NCBI RefSeq assembly: GCF_008727865.1
Contig: NZ_VTWU01000001.1
Coordinates: 248,001 to 312,000, forward strand
Source of the DNA: Hymenobacter busanensis
GTDB taxonomy: Bacteria > Bacteroidota > Bacteroidia > Cytophagales > Hymenobacteraceae
Direction of reading: 5' to 3'
DNA length: 64,000 bases
This document shows, piece after piece, positions 51,769 to 59,268 of the stretch. The translations under genes were made by a program, and so were the position numbers. The notes under the pieces are model-generated. The model searched no databases and had not been told where the DNA came from. It saw nothing but the letters and a program-made list of their open reading frames with translations. Every line of letters begins with the position of its first letter. The first letter of the stretch is position 1.

Positions 51769-52689
51769 ATGAAACAGAATTTACTGCTGCTGTGGTTGCT
51801 GCTGGGCGGCATTGCGAGCCAGGCGCAAAACGGTTTGTGGGCACCGGCCGGGGCGCATTGGGCCTATACGTTTTCTTCCATGAGCGGCACCCCGGCTGTA
51901 CTTCACCTCAGCTATGTCGGCGAGGGAAATTACGCCGGCCGCCGCTGCCAGAAACTGGTACGGGCCATCAAAACGCAGGCCGGAGCGCCGCAAGGGGGCG
52001 TCGATACCGTCTATACCAGCGCCGATGCCAACCAGGTTTCGGTGTATGCCAACGGGCAGTTCTACAAACTCTACGATTTCAGCGCCGCCGTCGGCGACAC
52101 CTGGACGTCGGTTTCCAACGGCTCGGGGCAAAGTTGGTGCGTGCCCGCTGCGGTTACTGTAACCAATACCGGGCAGCAGGTGGTGGCCGGGCAAATGCGG
52201 CGCTGGTTCACGGCTACCTATCGTTTAACCGGTATTCCCGTTGACCTGACCTGGGGGCCCGTCTACGAGGGAATTGGGCCGTTGAGCGGCTTTGTCTCGC
52301 CGCCGGCTGCCTACAACGTATGCGGCCGTATTCTCACCGCGGCAACGGGTGAGTTGTTGTGCTTTGGTACCAGTGGGCAACCTGGCCTGTACAGCGCGGC
52401 TACCGCCACCAATTGCAGCAGCATCCTGATGAGCGTTGCGAAGCGCCCGGCAACCACCAGCACCGTTGCCTTTCCGAACCCAAGCACCGGCAACGTAAGC
52501 CTGACCGTACCAGCGGAGTACCGGTCAGCGGCAGCCACGGTGTACGACCTAACGGGCCGCCAGTGCTGGCACGGGCCCCTGCCCACCGCCGGAAAACTCG
52601 ATTTGCGGGGTTTGCCCAAAGGCGTATACCTGCTGAGCGTGGCCAAGGCTGGAATGCCCACGCTCACGCAACGTTTGCTGCTGCACTAA
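51769..52689 (+). CDS. Secreted protein with T9SS sorting domain, unknown function
   Basis: A protein of 306 residues. LLLLWLLLGGIASQAQ is the signal peptide. The middle (WAPAGAHWAYTFSSM, VYTSADANQVSVYANGQF, DFSAAVGDTWTSV) is a beta-rich region I do not recognise. The last 75 residues (VAFPNPSTGNVSLTVP to LTQRLLLH) are a type A sorting domain for type IX secretion. ATG 51769 fits the signal peptide; the frame extends further upstream without support. It ends at a strong bidirectional terminator shared with lysA. Confidence 0.8.
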   Translation: MKQNLLLLWLLLGGIASQAQNGLWAPAGAHWAYTFSSMSGTPAVLHLSYVGEGNYAGRRCQKLVRAIKTQAGAPQGGVDTVYTSADANQVSVYANGQFYKLYDFSAAVGDTWTSVSNGSGQSWCVPAAVTVTNTGQQVVAGQMRRWFTATYRLTGIPVDLTWGPVYEGIGPLSGFVSPPAAYNVCGRILTAATGELLCFGTSGQPGLYSAATATNCSSILMSVAKRPATTSTVAFPNPSTGNVSLTVPAEYRSAAATVYDLTGRQCWHGPLPTAGKLDLRGLPKGVYLLSVAKAGMPTLTQRLLLH

Positions 52690-52703
52690 AACGGCTTGAA
52701 CGT

Positions 52704-52752
52704 ACGCCCAAGAGCACCGTTACGAGCCGTAACGGTGCTCTTGGGCGTTTTC
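52704..52752. terminator. Bidirectional terminator with 21-bp perfect stem
   Basis: The 21-base arms 52704-52724 and 52728-52748 are perfect reverse complements with a 3-base loop, and T residues follow on the plus side. It lies between the convergent T9SS-protein gene and lysA and can end both transcripts, although the minus-strand T-run is short. Confidence 0.85.
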
Positions 52753-52756
52753 CGGT

Positions 52757-53899
52757 CTACACGTACACCGCCGGCGCCAGGTCGCGCAGGTTGTAGCGCG
52801 AGGCCATAACCTCGCCGTACGCACCGGCCGTGCGCAATACCATCACGTCGCCGCGGCGGGTTTCGGGCAGGGGCACGCGCCGCCCAAACGTATCCGACGA
52901 CTCGCAGATGGGCCCGACCACGTCGTAGAGTTGTTCCGCGCCTTGGCCGGTGAGGTTTTCGATGAGGTGGAAGCTCTGGTACAGCGCCGGCCGAATCAGC
53001 TCGGTCAGGCCCGCGTCGAGAATGGCAAAGCGGGTTTGCTGGCTTTCTTTCACATAGAGCACCCGGCTCACGAGCGTGCCGCACTGCGCCACCAAGGCGC
53101 GGCCTAGCTCCACGTGCACCTGCTGGCCCGGGCGGCGCTGTAGCAGGCGTTCAAAAATCGAGAAGTAGGCCTCGAAATCGGGTACCAGCTCGGCGTCGGG
53201 CTGCTGGTAGTTCACGCCCAGTCCACCGCCCACATTGAGGTGCGCCAGCGGCAGGCCGCGGTGCTCAAACCAGGTTTGCAGCTCGTTTACGCGGTGGCAG
53301 AGCGTCTCGAACACGCTCAAATCGGTAATCTGGGAGCCGATGTGCACGTGCAAACCCACCAACTCGATGTTTGGCAGCGTGGGCAGCAAGTCCACTACGG
53401 CGGGCAGCTCGGCCATGCCGATGCCGAACTTGTTGGCCTCCAGCCCGGTGGTAATGTAGTGGTGCGTGCGGGCGTCCACGTTCGGGTTCAGGCGCAGGGC
53501 CACGCGGGCGCGGCGGCTTTGCCGACCCGCCAACTCGTTGAGCACCTGCAGCTCGGCCCCCGACTCCACGTTGAAGCACCAGATATCGGCGGCCAGCGCG
53601 AGGTTGATTTCAGCGTCGGACTTGCCCACACCGGCAAACACAATGTGCTCGGGCCGAAAACCGGCTTCGAGGGCACGGTGCACCTCGTTGCCGCTCACGC
53701 AGTCGGCCCCGATGCGGTGCTCGTGCATGAGGTGCAAAATGGGCAGGTTGGCGTTGGCTTTCAGCGCGTAGTGCACCTGAATGTGGCGCGAGCGGGCCGC
53801 GTGCTGCGCGGCCTGTACCGTGCGGCGCAGCAGGGCCAGGTCGTAGAGGTAAAAAGGCGTGGGCCGGCTGGCCAGGTCCGACGGCAATGAGAAGGGCAT
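52757..53899 (-). CDS. lysA: Diaminopimelate decarboxylase
   Basis: A protein of 380 residues. VHYALKANAN has the PLP lysine (Lys47), and HVHIGSQITD and NVGGGLGVNY are the phosphate-binding and glycine-rich loops. GPICESSDTFG carries the catalytic cysteine, and ELGRALVAQCG replaces the usual EPGRSxVA. The reaction is the last step of lysine synthesis, meso-diaminopimelate to lysine. The aspartokinase gene lies 66 bp upstream in the same direction, so both ends of the pathway are co-transcribed. ATG 53899 (MPFSLPSDLA) is chosen; a longer frame adds residues without homology. Arginine or ornithine decarboxylases share the fold, but the GPxCESxD motif favours LysA. Confidence 0.92.
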   Translation of the reverse strand: MPFSLPSDLASRPTPFYLYDLALLRRTVQAAQHAARSRHIQVHYALKANANLPILHLMHEHRIGADCVSGNEVHRALEAGFRPEHIVFAGVGKSDAEINLALAADIWCFNVESGAELQVLNELAGRQSRRARVALRLNPNVDARTHHYITTGLEANKFGIGMAELPAVVDLLPTLPNIELVGLHVHIGSQITDLSVFETLCHRVNELQTWFEHRGLPLAHLNVGGGLGVNYQQPDAELVPDFEAYFSIFERLLQRRPGQQVHVELGRALVAQCGTLVSRVLYVKESQQTRFAILDAGLTELIRPALYQSFHLIENLTGQGAEQLYDVVGPICESSDTFGRRVPLPETRRGDVMVLRTAGAYGEVMASRYNLRDLAPAVYV

Positions 53900-53965
53900 A
53901 GAGCAGAGGGCAGGAGGGAGGCAACGCCGGAGACGAGCCGCCAAACAGAGATGAACAGGCAGACG

Positions 53966-55303
53966 CTACACCACGGCCGGGCGCGCAAACAGGCCGGCGT
54001 TCAGGGCCTTGAGGGCGCGGGTTTTGTCGGGGGTGTTGATGAGCAGGCTGATGTTGTTGGGCGAGCCGCCGTAGCTGATCATGCGCAGCGGAATGTTGTG
54101 CAGGGCCTCAAACACCTGGCTGGCGGCGCCGTGGGCGTCCTGAATGAGGTTGCCCACGAGGCAGATAATCGTCTGGTTCTCGTCGACTTCCACCGAACCG
54201 AAGCGTTGCAGCTCGGCCACAATTTCGGGCAGGTGCGCCGCGTCGTCGATGGTCAGCGACACGGCCACTTCCGAGGTGGTAATCATGTCGATGGAGGTGC
54301 GGTGCCGCTCAAACACCTCGAAAATAGCCCGCAGAAACCCGTGGGCCAGCAGCATCCGGCTCGACTTTACCTTGATGGCCGTCAGCCCGTCTTTGGCCGC
54401 CACGGCTTTGATGGCCTCCTGGCCCGTATGGGCCGAAATGAGCGTACCGGGCGCCTCGGGCTGCATGGTGTTGAGCAACCGTACCGGAATGCCGTGCTCC
54501 CGCGCCGGCAGCACCGAGCTGGGGTGCAGAATCTTCGCCCCGAAATAAGCCAGCTCGGCGGCCTCGTCGAACGACAGCTCCCGAATGGGGTAGGTACCTT
54601 CCACCACGCGCGGGTCGTTGTTGTGCAGCCCGTCGATGTCGGTCCAGATCTGGATTTCCTCGGCCTGCGCCGCCGCCCCAATCAGCGAGGCGGAGTAGTC
54701 GGAGCCGCCGCGCTTGAGGTTGTCGATGCTGCCCTGCGCGTTGCGGCAGATGTAACCCTGCGTGATAAACAATTCCACTTCCGGGTACAAGGCTAGCTGG
54801 GCCGCCAGGTGCTCCCGGATGTAGCCCGCGTCGGGCTCTTCGTCGTGGTCGAGGCGCATAAAGTCCAGCGCGGGCAGCAGCACGGCCTGCTCTTGGCGGA
54901 TGCGGGTGAGGTAGAGGTGAAACAGGCGCGTGCTCAGCAGCTCGCCCTGGGCCAGAATGACTTTTTCGCCGGCCACCGACAGCGGCTGGCGGGTGAGGTT
55001 GAAAATGCTTTTGAACGAGTCGTCGACCAGCTTCAGGCCTTCGGCCAGCGCCTCCTCGTTGGGCAGCAGCTCGCGGGCTACGATGTGGTAATGCTGGCGC
55101 AGCACCTCAATCTGGAGCGTGCCGGCGGTCAGGTCGCCCTCAAAAAGCAGCTTGGCAATGTTGACCAGCGCGTTGGTGGTGCCCGACATGGCCGACAGCA
55201 CCACGATGCGCTGCTGGCCCGCCGGGGCCTGAATCAGGGTAGCTACGGCGCGCATCCGCTCGGCGGTACCGACGGACGTGCCGCCGAACTTGAGAACTTT
55301 CAT
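53966..55303 (-). CDS. lysC: Aspartate kinase (aspartokinase)
   Basis: A protein of 445 residues. MKVLKFGGTSVG is the kinase start, with Lys5 and Gly7-Gly8. KRGGSDYSASLIGAAAQA and IWTDIDGLHNNDPRVV are substrate-binding blocks. Two ACT domains at the C-terminus (IDMITTSEVAVSLTID, LRMISYGGSPNNISLLI) fit allosteric control by lysine or threonine. It makes aspartyl phosphate, the first step to lysine, threonine, methionine and diaminopimelate. The lysA gene follows in the operon. A hairpin with T-run lies 67-98 bases upstream, where no promoter was seen after it, which raises the possibility of attenuation. ATG 55303 starts exactly at MKVLKFGG. Confidence 0.95.
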   Translation of the reverse strand: MKVLKFGGTSVGTAERMRAVATLIQAPAGQQRIVVLSAMSGTTNALVNIAKLLFEGDLTAGTLQIEVLRQHYHIVARELLPNEEALAEGLKLVDDSFKSIFNLTRQPLSVAGEKVILAQGELLSTRLFHLYLTRIRQEQAVLLPALDFMRLDHDEEPDAGYIREHLAAQLALYPEVELFITQGYICRNAQGSIDNLKRGGSDYSASLIGAAAQAEEIQIWTDIDGLHNNDPRVVEGTYPIRELSFDEAAELAYFGAKILHPSSVLPAREHGIPVRLLNTMQPEAPGTLISAHTGQEAIKAVAAKDGLTAIKVKSSRMLLAHGFLRAIFEVFERHRTSIDMITTSEVAVSLTIDDAAHLPEIVAELQRFGSVEVDENQTIICLVGNLIQDAHGAASQVFEALHNIPLRMISYGGSPNNISLLINTPDKTRALKALNAGLFARPAVV

Positions 55304-55369
55304 GGAATCAGCGAAAGGAAGGAGGCTGGGAAACGCAACCGGCGGAGCAGGCTGCTTAGTGAAACGCAT

Positions 55370-55401
55370 AAAAAAAGCGCCGGTTCACTGGGGACCGGCG
55401 C
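55370..55401 (-). terminator. Terminator-like hairpin in the aspartokinase leader
   Basis: On the minus strand GCGCCGGT (55401-55394) pairs with ACCGGCGC (55384-55377) and is followed by seven T residues. It is 67 bp before the lysC start. It could end the transcript of the small Cys-rich frame upstream or act as an attenuator of lysC. No good -7 box was found between it and lysC. Confidence 0.7.
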
Positions 55402-55441
55402 GGTTACTTAAAGCAGGGCAAGTAGCAGGAAATGGCGACGG

Positions 55442-55576
55442 TCAGGTACGGGCGGGTTTCACGCGTTTAGCGCATTTGCTTTTCTTGCTCGATTTGCACG
55501 CGCCGGCCACCGGTGCCTTGCAGCACTGGCCCACCGGGGCGAAAAGCGAAGAAAAACGAACGGCCGCAGCTGCCAT
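55442..55576 (-). CDS. Possible small Cys/Lys-rich protein gene
   Basis: A frame of 44 codons with ATG at 55576: MAAAAVRFSSLFAPVGQCC, then KAPVAGACKSSKKSKCAKR and a basic end. Four cysteines and nine basic residues in the last 28 positions suggest a metal- or nucleic-acid-binding peptide. It ends 40 bp before a terminator-like hairpin in the same direction and lies in a 513-bp gap between lysC and the DUF2911 gene. No homology was recognised and codon use cannot be judged at this length. It could be a leader peptide of lysC, an independent gene or chance. Confidence 0.4.
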   Translation of the reverse strand: MAAAAVRFSSLFAPVGQCCKAPVAGACKSSKKSKCAKRVKPART

Positions 55577-55746
55577 AGCGAAGGCGAAACGCGGACGCGG
55601 GAAAAAGTGCGCGCCGGTTTGCAGCCGCAAGTACGGACATAATCCAGAAAATTCCAGCGCGGAGCGGCAAAATCAGCCTGCTGAGCCGGGGCGTCCGGCG
55701 TGTTATTTGCGGAGGCCACGCCGCTGGGTTTGCCGGGCCCGCGCGG

Positions 55747-55754
55747 TATACTTG
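55747..55754 (+). promoter_or_regulatory. Possible -7 element (TATACTTG) of the DUF2911 gene
   Basis: TATACTTG matches seven of eight positions of TAnnTTTG and lies 63 bp before the chosen start. A TTTG lies 14 bases upstream, closer than usual for the -33 element. Confidence 0.35.
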
Positions 55755-55816
55755 CGCCCTCAGCCCCGGCACTAGCTCACTGCCCGCACCGTCCGTTTTT
55801 CCCTTTCTTTCCCCGT

Positions 55817-56707
55817 ATGCGCCCTTTCTGTACCCGCATGATGCGTTTCCCCTCCCTTCTCCTGATTGCCGGCTGTTTGAGCGGATTGCCTACGCTTTCG
55901 GCGCAGGCCCAGCAACAGCTCAGCCTGCCCGCCATGAGCCCCGCCGTGCACCTGCGGCAAGCGTTTTCCACCTCCTACATCGACCTGAACTACTCGCGGC
56001 CCTCGAAGCGCGGGCGCGAAGTATTCGGCAAGCTGGAACCCTACGGTAAAGTGTGGCGCACGGGGGCCAACTCCTCCACGCGCATCAAGTTTGGCGAAGA
56101 AGTAAAGCTGGCCGGGCAGGTAGTGCCCGCCGGCACCTACGCCCTCTTCACCATTCCCGACCCGAAAGAGTGGACGGTGATTCTGAACAAAGACACTTCG
56201 CAGTGGGGCGCCTACGACTACAAGCCTCAACTAGACCTGCTGCGCGTGAAAGTGAAGCCGACGGCGCTGGCGGCTCCCGTCGAAACCTTCGCCCTCACGC
56301 TGGAAAACCTACAGCCCGAAGCCGCCGACCTAGTCATGCGCTGGGACAAAGTGCAGCTGAGCGTGCCCATCACGGCCGATGCCGATGCCCGCGTGATGAC
56401 GCAGATTCAGGAGGCCATGAAAACCGACAAGAAACCTTACTTCGCGGCGGCGCAGTACTACTACAGCACCGACAAAGACCTGGGCCAGGCCGTGAAGTGG
56501 ATGGACGAAGCCATTAAGCAGGAGCCCAAGAGCTACTACTTCTACTACTGGAAGGCCAAAATGCTGCAGAAAGCCAAGCGCAACGCCGAAGCCACCGCGG
56601 CCAGCAAGCAGTCGTTGGAGCTGGTGAAGGCCGAGAAAAGCGCCCCGTTGCAGGAAGAATACGTGCGCCTGAATCAGCAGCTGATGGCCGAGCTGGCCAA
56701 GAAATAG
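55817..56707 (+). CDS. DUF2911 domain secreted protein with TPR-like tail
   Basis: About 296 residues. The signal peptide FPSLLLIAGCLSGLPTLSAQ fits starts at 55817, 55838 or 55841. LNYSRPSKRGREVFG and WRTGANSSTRIKFGEEVKLA are the DUF2911 signature, a beta-rich domain common in Bacteroidota and of unknown function. The C-terminal third (AAQYYYSTDKDLGQAVKWMD, YYFYYWKAKMLQKAKRNAEA) is TPR-like. The protein is probably periplasmic. It ends at a bidirectional terminator shared with the FAD oxidase gene. Confidence 0.85.
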   Translation: MRPFCTRMMRFPSLLLIAGCLSGLPTLSAQAQQQLSLPAMSPAVHLRQAFSTSYIDLNYSRPSKRGREVFGKLEPYGKVWRTGANSSTRIKFGEEVKLAGQVVPAGTYALFTIPDPKEWTVILNKDTSQWGAYDYKPQLDLLRVKVKPTALAAPVETFALTLENLQPEAADLVMRWDKVQLSVPITADADARVMTQIQEAMKTDKKPYFAAAQYYYSTDKDLGQAVKWMDEAIKQEPKSYYFYYWKAKMLQKAKRNAEATAASKQSLELVKAEKSAPLQEEYVRLNQQLMAELAKK

Positions 56708-56722
56708 CCGCGCCCGAACACC

Positions 56723-56767
56723 AACAGCCGGGGCCGGATGCTACTGCGTCGGGCCCCGGCTGTTTTA
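56723..56767. terminator. Bidirectional terminator between DUF2911 and FAD oxidase genes
   Basis: AACAGCCGGGGCC (56723-56735) pairs exactly with GGCCCCGGCTGTT (56752-56764), followed by TTAT on the plus side. It lies between convergent genes. Confidence 0.82.
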
Positions 56768-56777
56768 TGCTTGGCCA

Positions 56778-58292
56778 TTAGTGAGTAGCCTGGGCTACTG
56801 CGGCGGGTACTGGTTGGGGTTTGTAGCGCTGATAGAAGTAGTTCTGAAACACTTCCTGCGGGTCGTACTGCAGCTTTTTCTGGAAAAAGGCGTCGGCCAT
56901 GGGGTAGGCGGTGCGTAGCTGGGCGGGCGTGGCGTGCAGGCGGTAGGGTAGGTAGTAGGTACCGCCAAGCTGGAGCGCGGCCGCTGTCAGCTCCTGCGTC
57001 AGAGGCTGCATCTGCTGGTCGGCTTCGGCGGTGGCGGGCTGGTCGAAGAACATTACGAAGGCAAACATTTCCTCATCGGCGTAGCGCATGAAGGTGTCCT
57101 CGTCGCGGTACACGTTGCGAATGGTGACGTTGAGCAGATTGGTCTGGTGCCGCGGCACGATGCGCTGCAGCTGCTGCACAAACCGGTAGAACTGCCGGCG
57201 CGGAATGAAGTACTCGTGCAGAATATCGGTGCGCCCGGCCGACTGGTTCAGGTACAGCTCGGGGTTTTCGTTCATGATCTGGTTGCGCGACACTTCCTGG
57301 CCCACCATCAGGCGCGAAAACAGCTGCTCGGCGTTCCAGCGCAGCTCTTTGCCGTAGTCGTCTTCCTTCGAGCTGAGGAACACGGCCCGTTTGGTGGCCG
57401 CAAAGCCAGGGTCGGTGAGGGGTTGCTGGCGCGTGGCGGGCCGCTCGTAGGCAAAGTAATTGAGCGTGGCGTGTTCCAGAAACTGCTCCCGGTTCACGTT
57501 CAGGCGGCCGTACACCATGCGCGCCTGCGGGTTCTGGTCGACGTGGCGGCGGTAGGCCGCGTCGTAGCCGGCGGCGGGCACCGGCACGCGGTGGTAGGAG
57601 TACACCTCGTTGGGCACGGTTTGCAGCTGCACGTCGAGTAGGATGCCGAACAAGCCGTAGCCGCCCAGCACCAGCCCGAACAGCTCGGCGTTTTGCTGGC
57701 GGCTGCACGTCACCACCGCGCCGTCGGCTTTCAGCAGCCGAAAGGCCTGCACCGTGGCCGCAATGGGCGGGCGGTTGTGCTGCCAGCCGTGGCAGTTCAC
57801 GCTAATGGAGCCGCCCACCGAAAAGGCGTTGTCGGACTGCATGGTGGAAATGGCGCGGCCGTGCCGGTTCAGGTACGGAATGATGTCGGCCCACAGCGCG
57901 CCGGCACCCACCGTGAGCGTGCCCGAAACGATGTCGAGCCGCATGTGCCGGAACGGGCGCATGTTGACCTGCATACCGCCCGGCGCAATGGTGTGGCCGC
58001 CCATGCTGTGCCGCGCCCCGGCAATGGACACCGGCAAGTGCCGCGTGCGGGCTTGCGCGAGCAGTCCGCGCAGCTGCCGCAGGGCCTGGGCGGTGTCGGC
58101 AGCCACCGGCACAATGGTGTCCATGCGGGTTTGGTTGAGCCGGCTCACGTCGTCGGCGTAGCCGCTGGCGGCGGCGGGGAGGTTGTGCTCGTCGTGCCGA
58201 ATGGCCTGAATAAGGTGCGCGCCGGGCCGCAGCAGCACGGCGCCGAGCAGCAGGCCGGAAAGAGTAAAGCCGTAGAGGAATCGTCGTTTCAT
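56778..58292 (-). CDS. FAD-binding oxidase, membrane-anchored
   Basis: A protein of 504 residues. An N-terminal helix (FLYGFTLSGLLLGAVLL) anchors it or acts as a signal. VSIAGARHSMGGHTIAPGG and VGAGALWADIIPYLNRHG form the PCMH-type FAD site, and GGSISVNCHGWQHNRPPIAA and VLGGYGLFGILLDVQLQT complete it. The C-terminal half resembles the substrate domain of sugar-lactone oxidases and DprE1-like enzymes. It would oxidise an alcohol with FAD; the substrate is unknown. Convergent with the DUF2911 gene and facing away from the PH-like gene upstream by 139 bp. Confidence 0.8.
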   Translation of the reverse strand: MKRRFLYGFTLSGLLLGAVLLRPGAHLIQAIRHDEHNLPAAASGYADDVSRLNQTRMDTIVPVAADTAQALRQLRGLLAQARTRHLPVSIAGARHSMGGHTIAPGGMQVNMRPFRHMRLDIVSGTLTVGAGALWADIIPYLNRHGRAISTMQSDNAFSVGGSISVNCHGWQHNRPPIAATVQAFRLLKADGAVVTCSRQQNAELFGLVLGGYGLFGILLDVQLQTVPNEVYSYHRVPVPAAGYDAAYRRHVDQNPQARMVYGRLNVNREQFLEHATLNYFAYERPATRQQPLTDPGFAATKRAVFLSSKEDDYGKELRWNAEQLFSRLMVGQEVSRNQIMNENPELYLNQSAGRTDILHEYFIPRRQFYRFVQQLQRIVPRHQTNLLNVTIRNVYRDEDTFMRYADEEMFAFVMFFDQPATAEADQQMQPLTQELTAAALQLGGTYYLPYRLHATPAQLRTAYPMADAFFQKKLQYDPQEVFQNYFYQRYKPQPVPAAVAQATH

Positions 58293-58431
58293 TGCGGAGA
58301 TAAGCGCCCGACGCCGGGCAGCACCGGGCTAAACGCCGCGAAGCAGCTTGGCTGTATGTATGGGCGGGCTAAATGGCGGAAAGCGGTTCGGCAGGGCCCG
58401 GTATACCCGTTGCCAGTGCGTTGCTTGGGGC

Positions 58432-58788
58432 TCAGCTCGCGCGCCCGGTTCGCAGCAGGGCAATGGCCGCCGCGGGGTCTTCGACTTCGATGATGAGCTG
58501 GTCGTACTCCTCGCGCACCAGCTCAACGACAATGGCGTTGCGCTTGCGCAGCACGTCCCAGAAAATGCGGCGGCCGTCGAGCAGGTAGGTGCCGGCCGTA
58601 AACACGCCCGGAATGCTCGTGCCGGGCATGCGCCAGCCTTTCCACCAGCCGCCGAGCGCGGCAGGATCCTGGCGGGCCGAGGTGACGTGCGCGGCCGGAA
58701 CCCGCAGGTAGCTTTTGAGCGCCCAGAGCTTGTGCAGGCCTTGCACGTCGAAAAGAAAGGTGTCGCCTTCGCGGGTGATGCGAACCAT
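58432..58788 (-). CDS. Small conserved protein, PH-like fold suspected
   Basis: A protein of 118 residues. GLHKLWALKSYLRVPAAHVT, GGWWKGWRMPGTSIPGVF and RRIFWDVLRKRNAIVVEL are blocks known from short bacterial proteins of unknown function, also in actinobacteria and myxobacteria. The pattern of beta strands and a C-terminal helix suggests a PH-like fold. No catalytic residues are apparent. The upstream gene ends 7 bp before its start, so the two are probably co-transcribed. Confidence 0.75.
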   Translation of the reverse strand: MVRITREGDTFLFDVQGLHKLWALKSYLRVPAAHVTSARQDPAALGGWWKGWRMPGTSIPGVFTAGTYLLDGRRIFWDVLRKRNAIVVELVREEYDQLIIEVEDPAAAIALLRTGRAS

Positions 58789-58795
58789 AAGGGAG

Positions 58796-59230
58796 TTAAT
58801 GAAGCAGGGCTTTTATCAGTTTGTAGCCTAACCAAAGCGACAATGCGCCAACCAGAATATTGTTGATGAGAATATCATAGCGCCACTTGGGCACACGATG
58901 CGGGGGGTAGTCAAGGTCCCACGCTCCTTTATTAGCAAAATCAGCCAGCATGGCGGGCGTTACGGGTATTCGCTTAACGCGCTCGTAAGGAGGCTGTAAA
59001 ATGGAGCCGCCAATGTCGAGGCCGCCGCCTTCTTCGTCGGTATGAAAGTACCAGAGGTAGCCGCTCATATCCACTGAAAAGGCCTCGGCATACTTTTCCA
59101 TCAGTTCGTGGAAATCATCACCAGCAACTCCTACGTCAGCCAGAATGTCGGAAGTTGGTTCTACGGTGTCGCAGTCCAAACTATTCTGTAGCCAGCAAGC
59201 CACGTCCGCTGCAGAGTGTAAGGGTGACAT
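58796..59230 (-). CDS. DUF1493-like protein with C-terminal membrane helix
   Basis: A protein of 144 residues. DILADVGVAGDDFHELMEKYAEAFSVD has the acyl-carrier-like helix pattern of DUF1493, with MSGYLWYFHTDEEG after it. The C-terminal IINNILVGALSLWLGYKLIK-type segment is one membrane helix. The function is unknown; such genes are scattered accessory genes. Base composition is less GC-rich than its neighbours, as in recently acquired DNA. It lies 38 bp after the GH97 gene. Confidence 0.65.
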   Translation of the reverse strand: MSPLHSAADVACWLQNSLDCDTVEPTSDILADVGVAGDDFHELMEKYAEAFSVDMSGYLWYFHTDEEGGGLDIGGSILQPPYERVKRIPVTPAMLADFANKGAWDLDYPPHRVPKWRYDILINNILVGALSLWLGYKLIKALLH

Positions 59231-59268
59231 TGAAGCCAGTTCAATTTTACAGGGTTTATCAGCTCATC

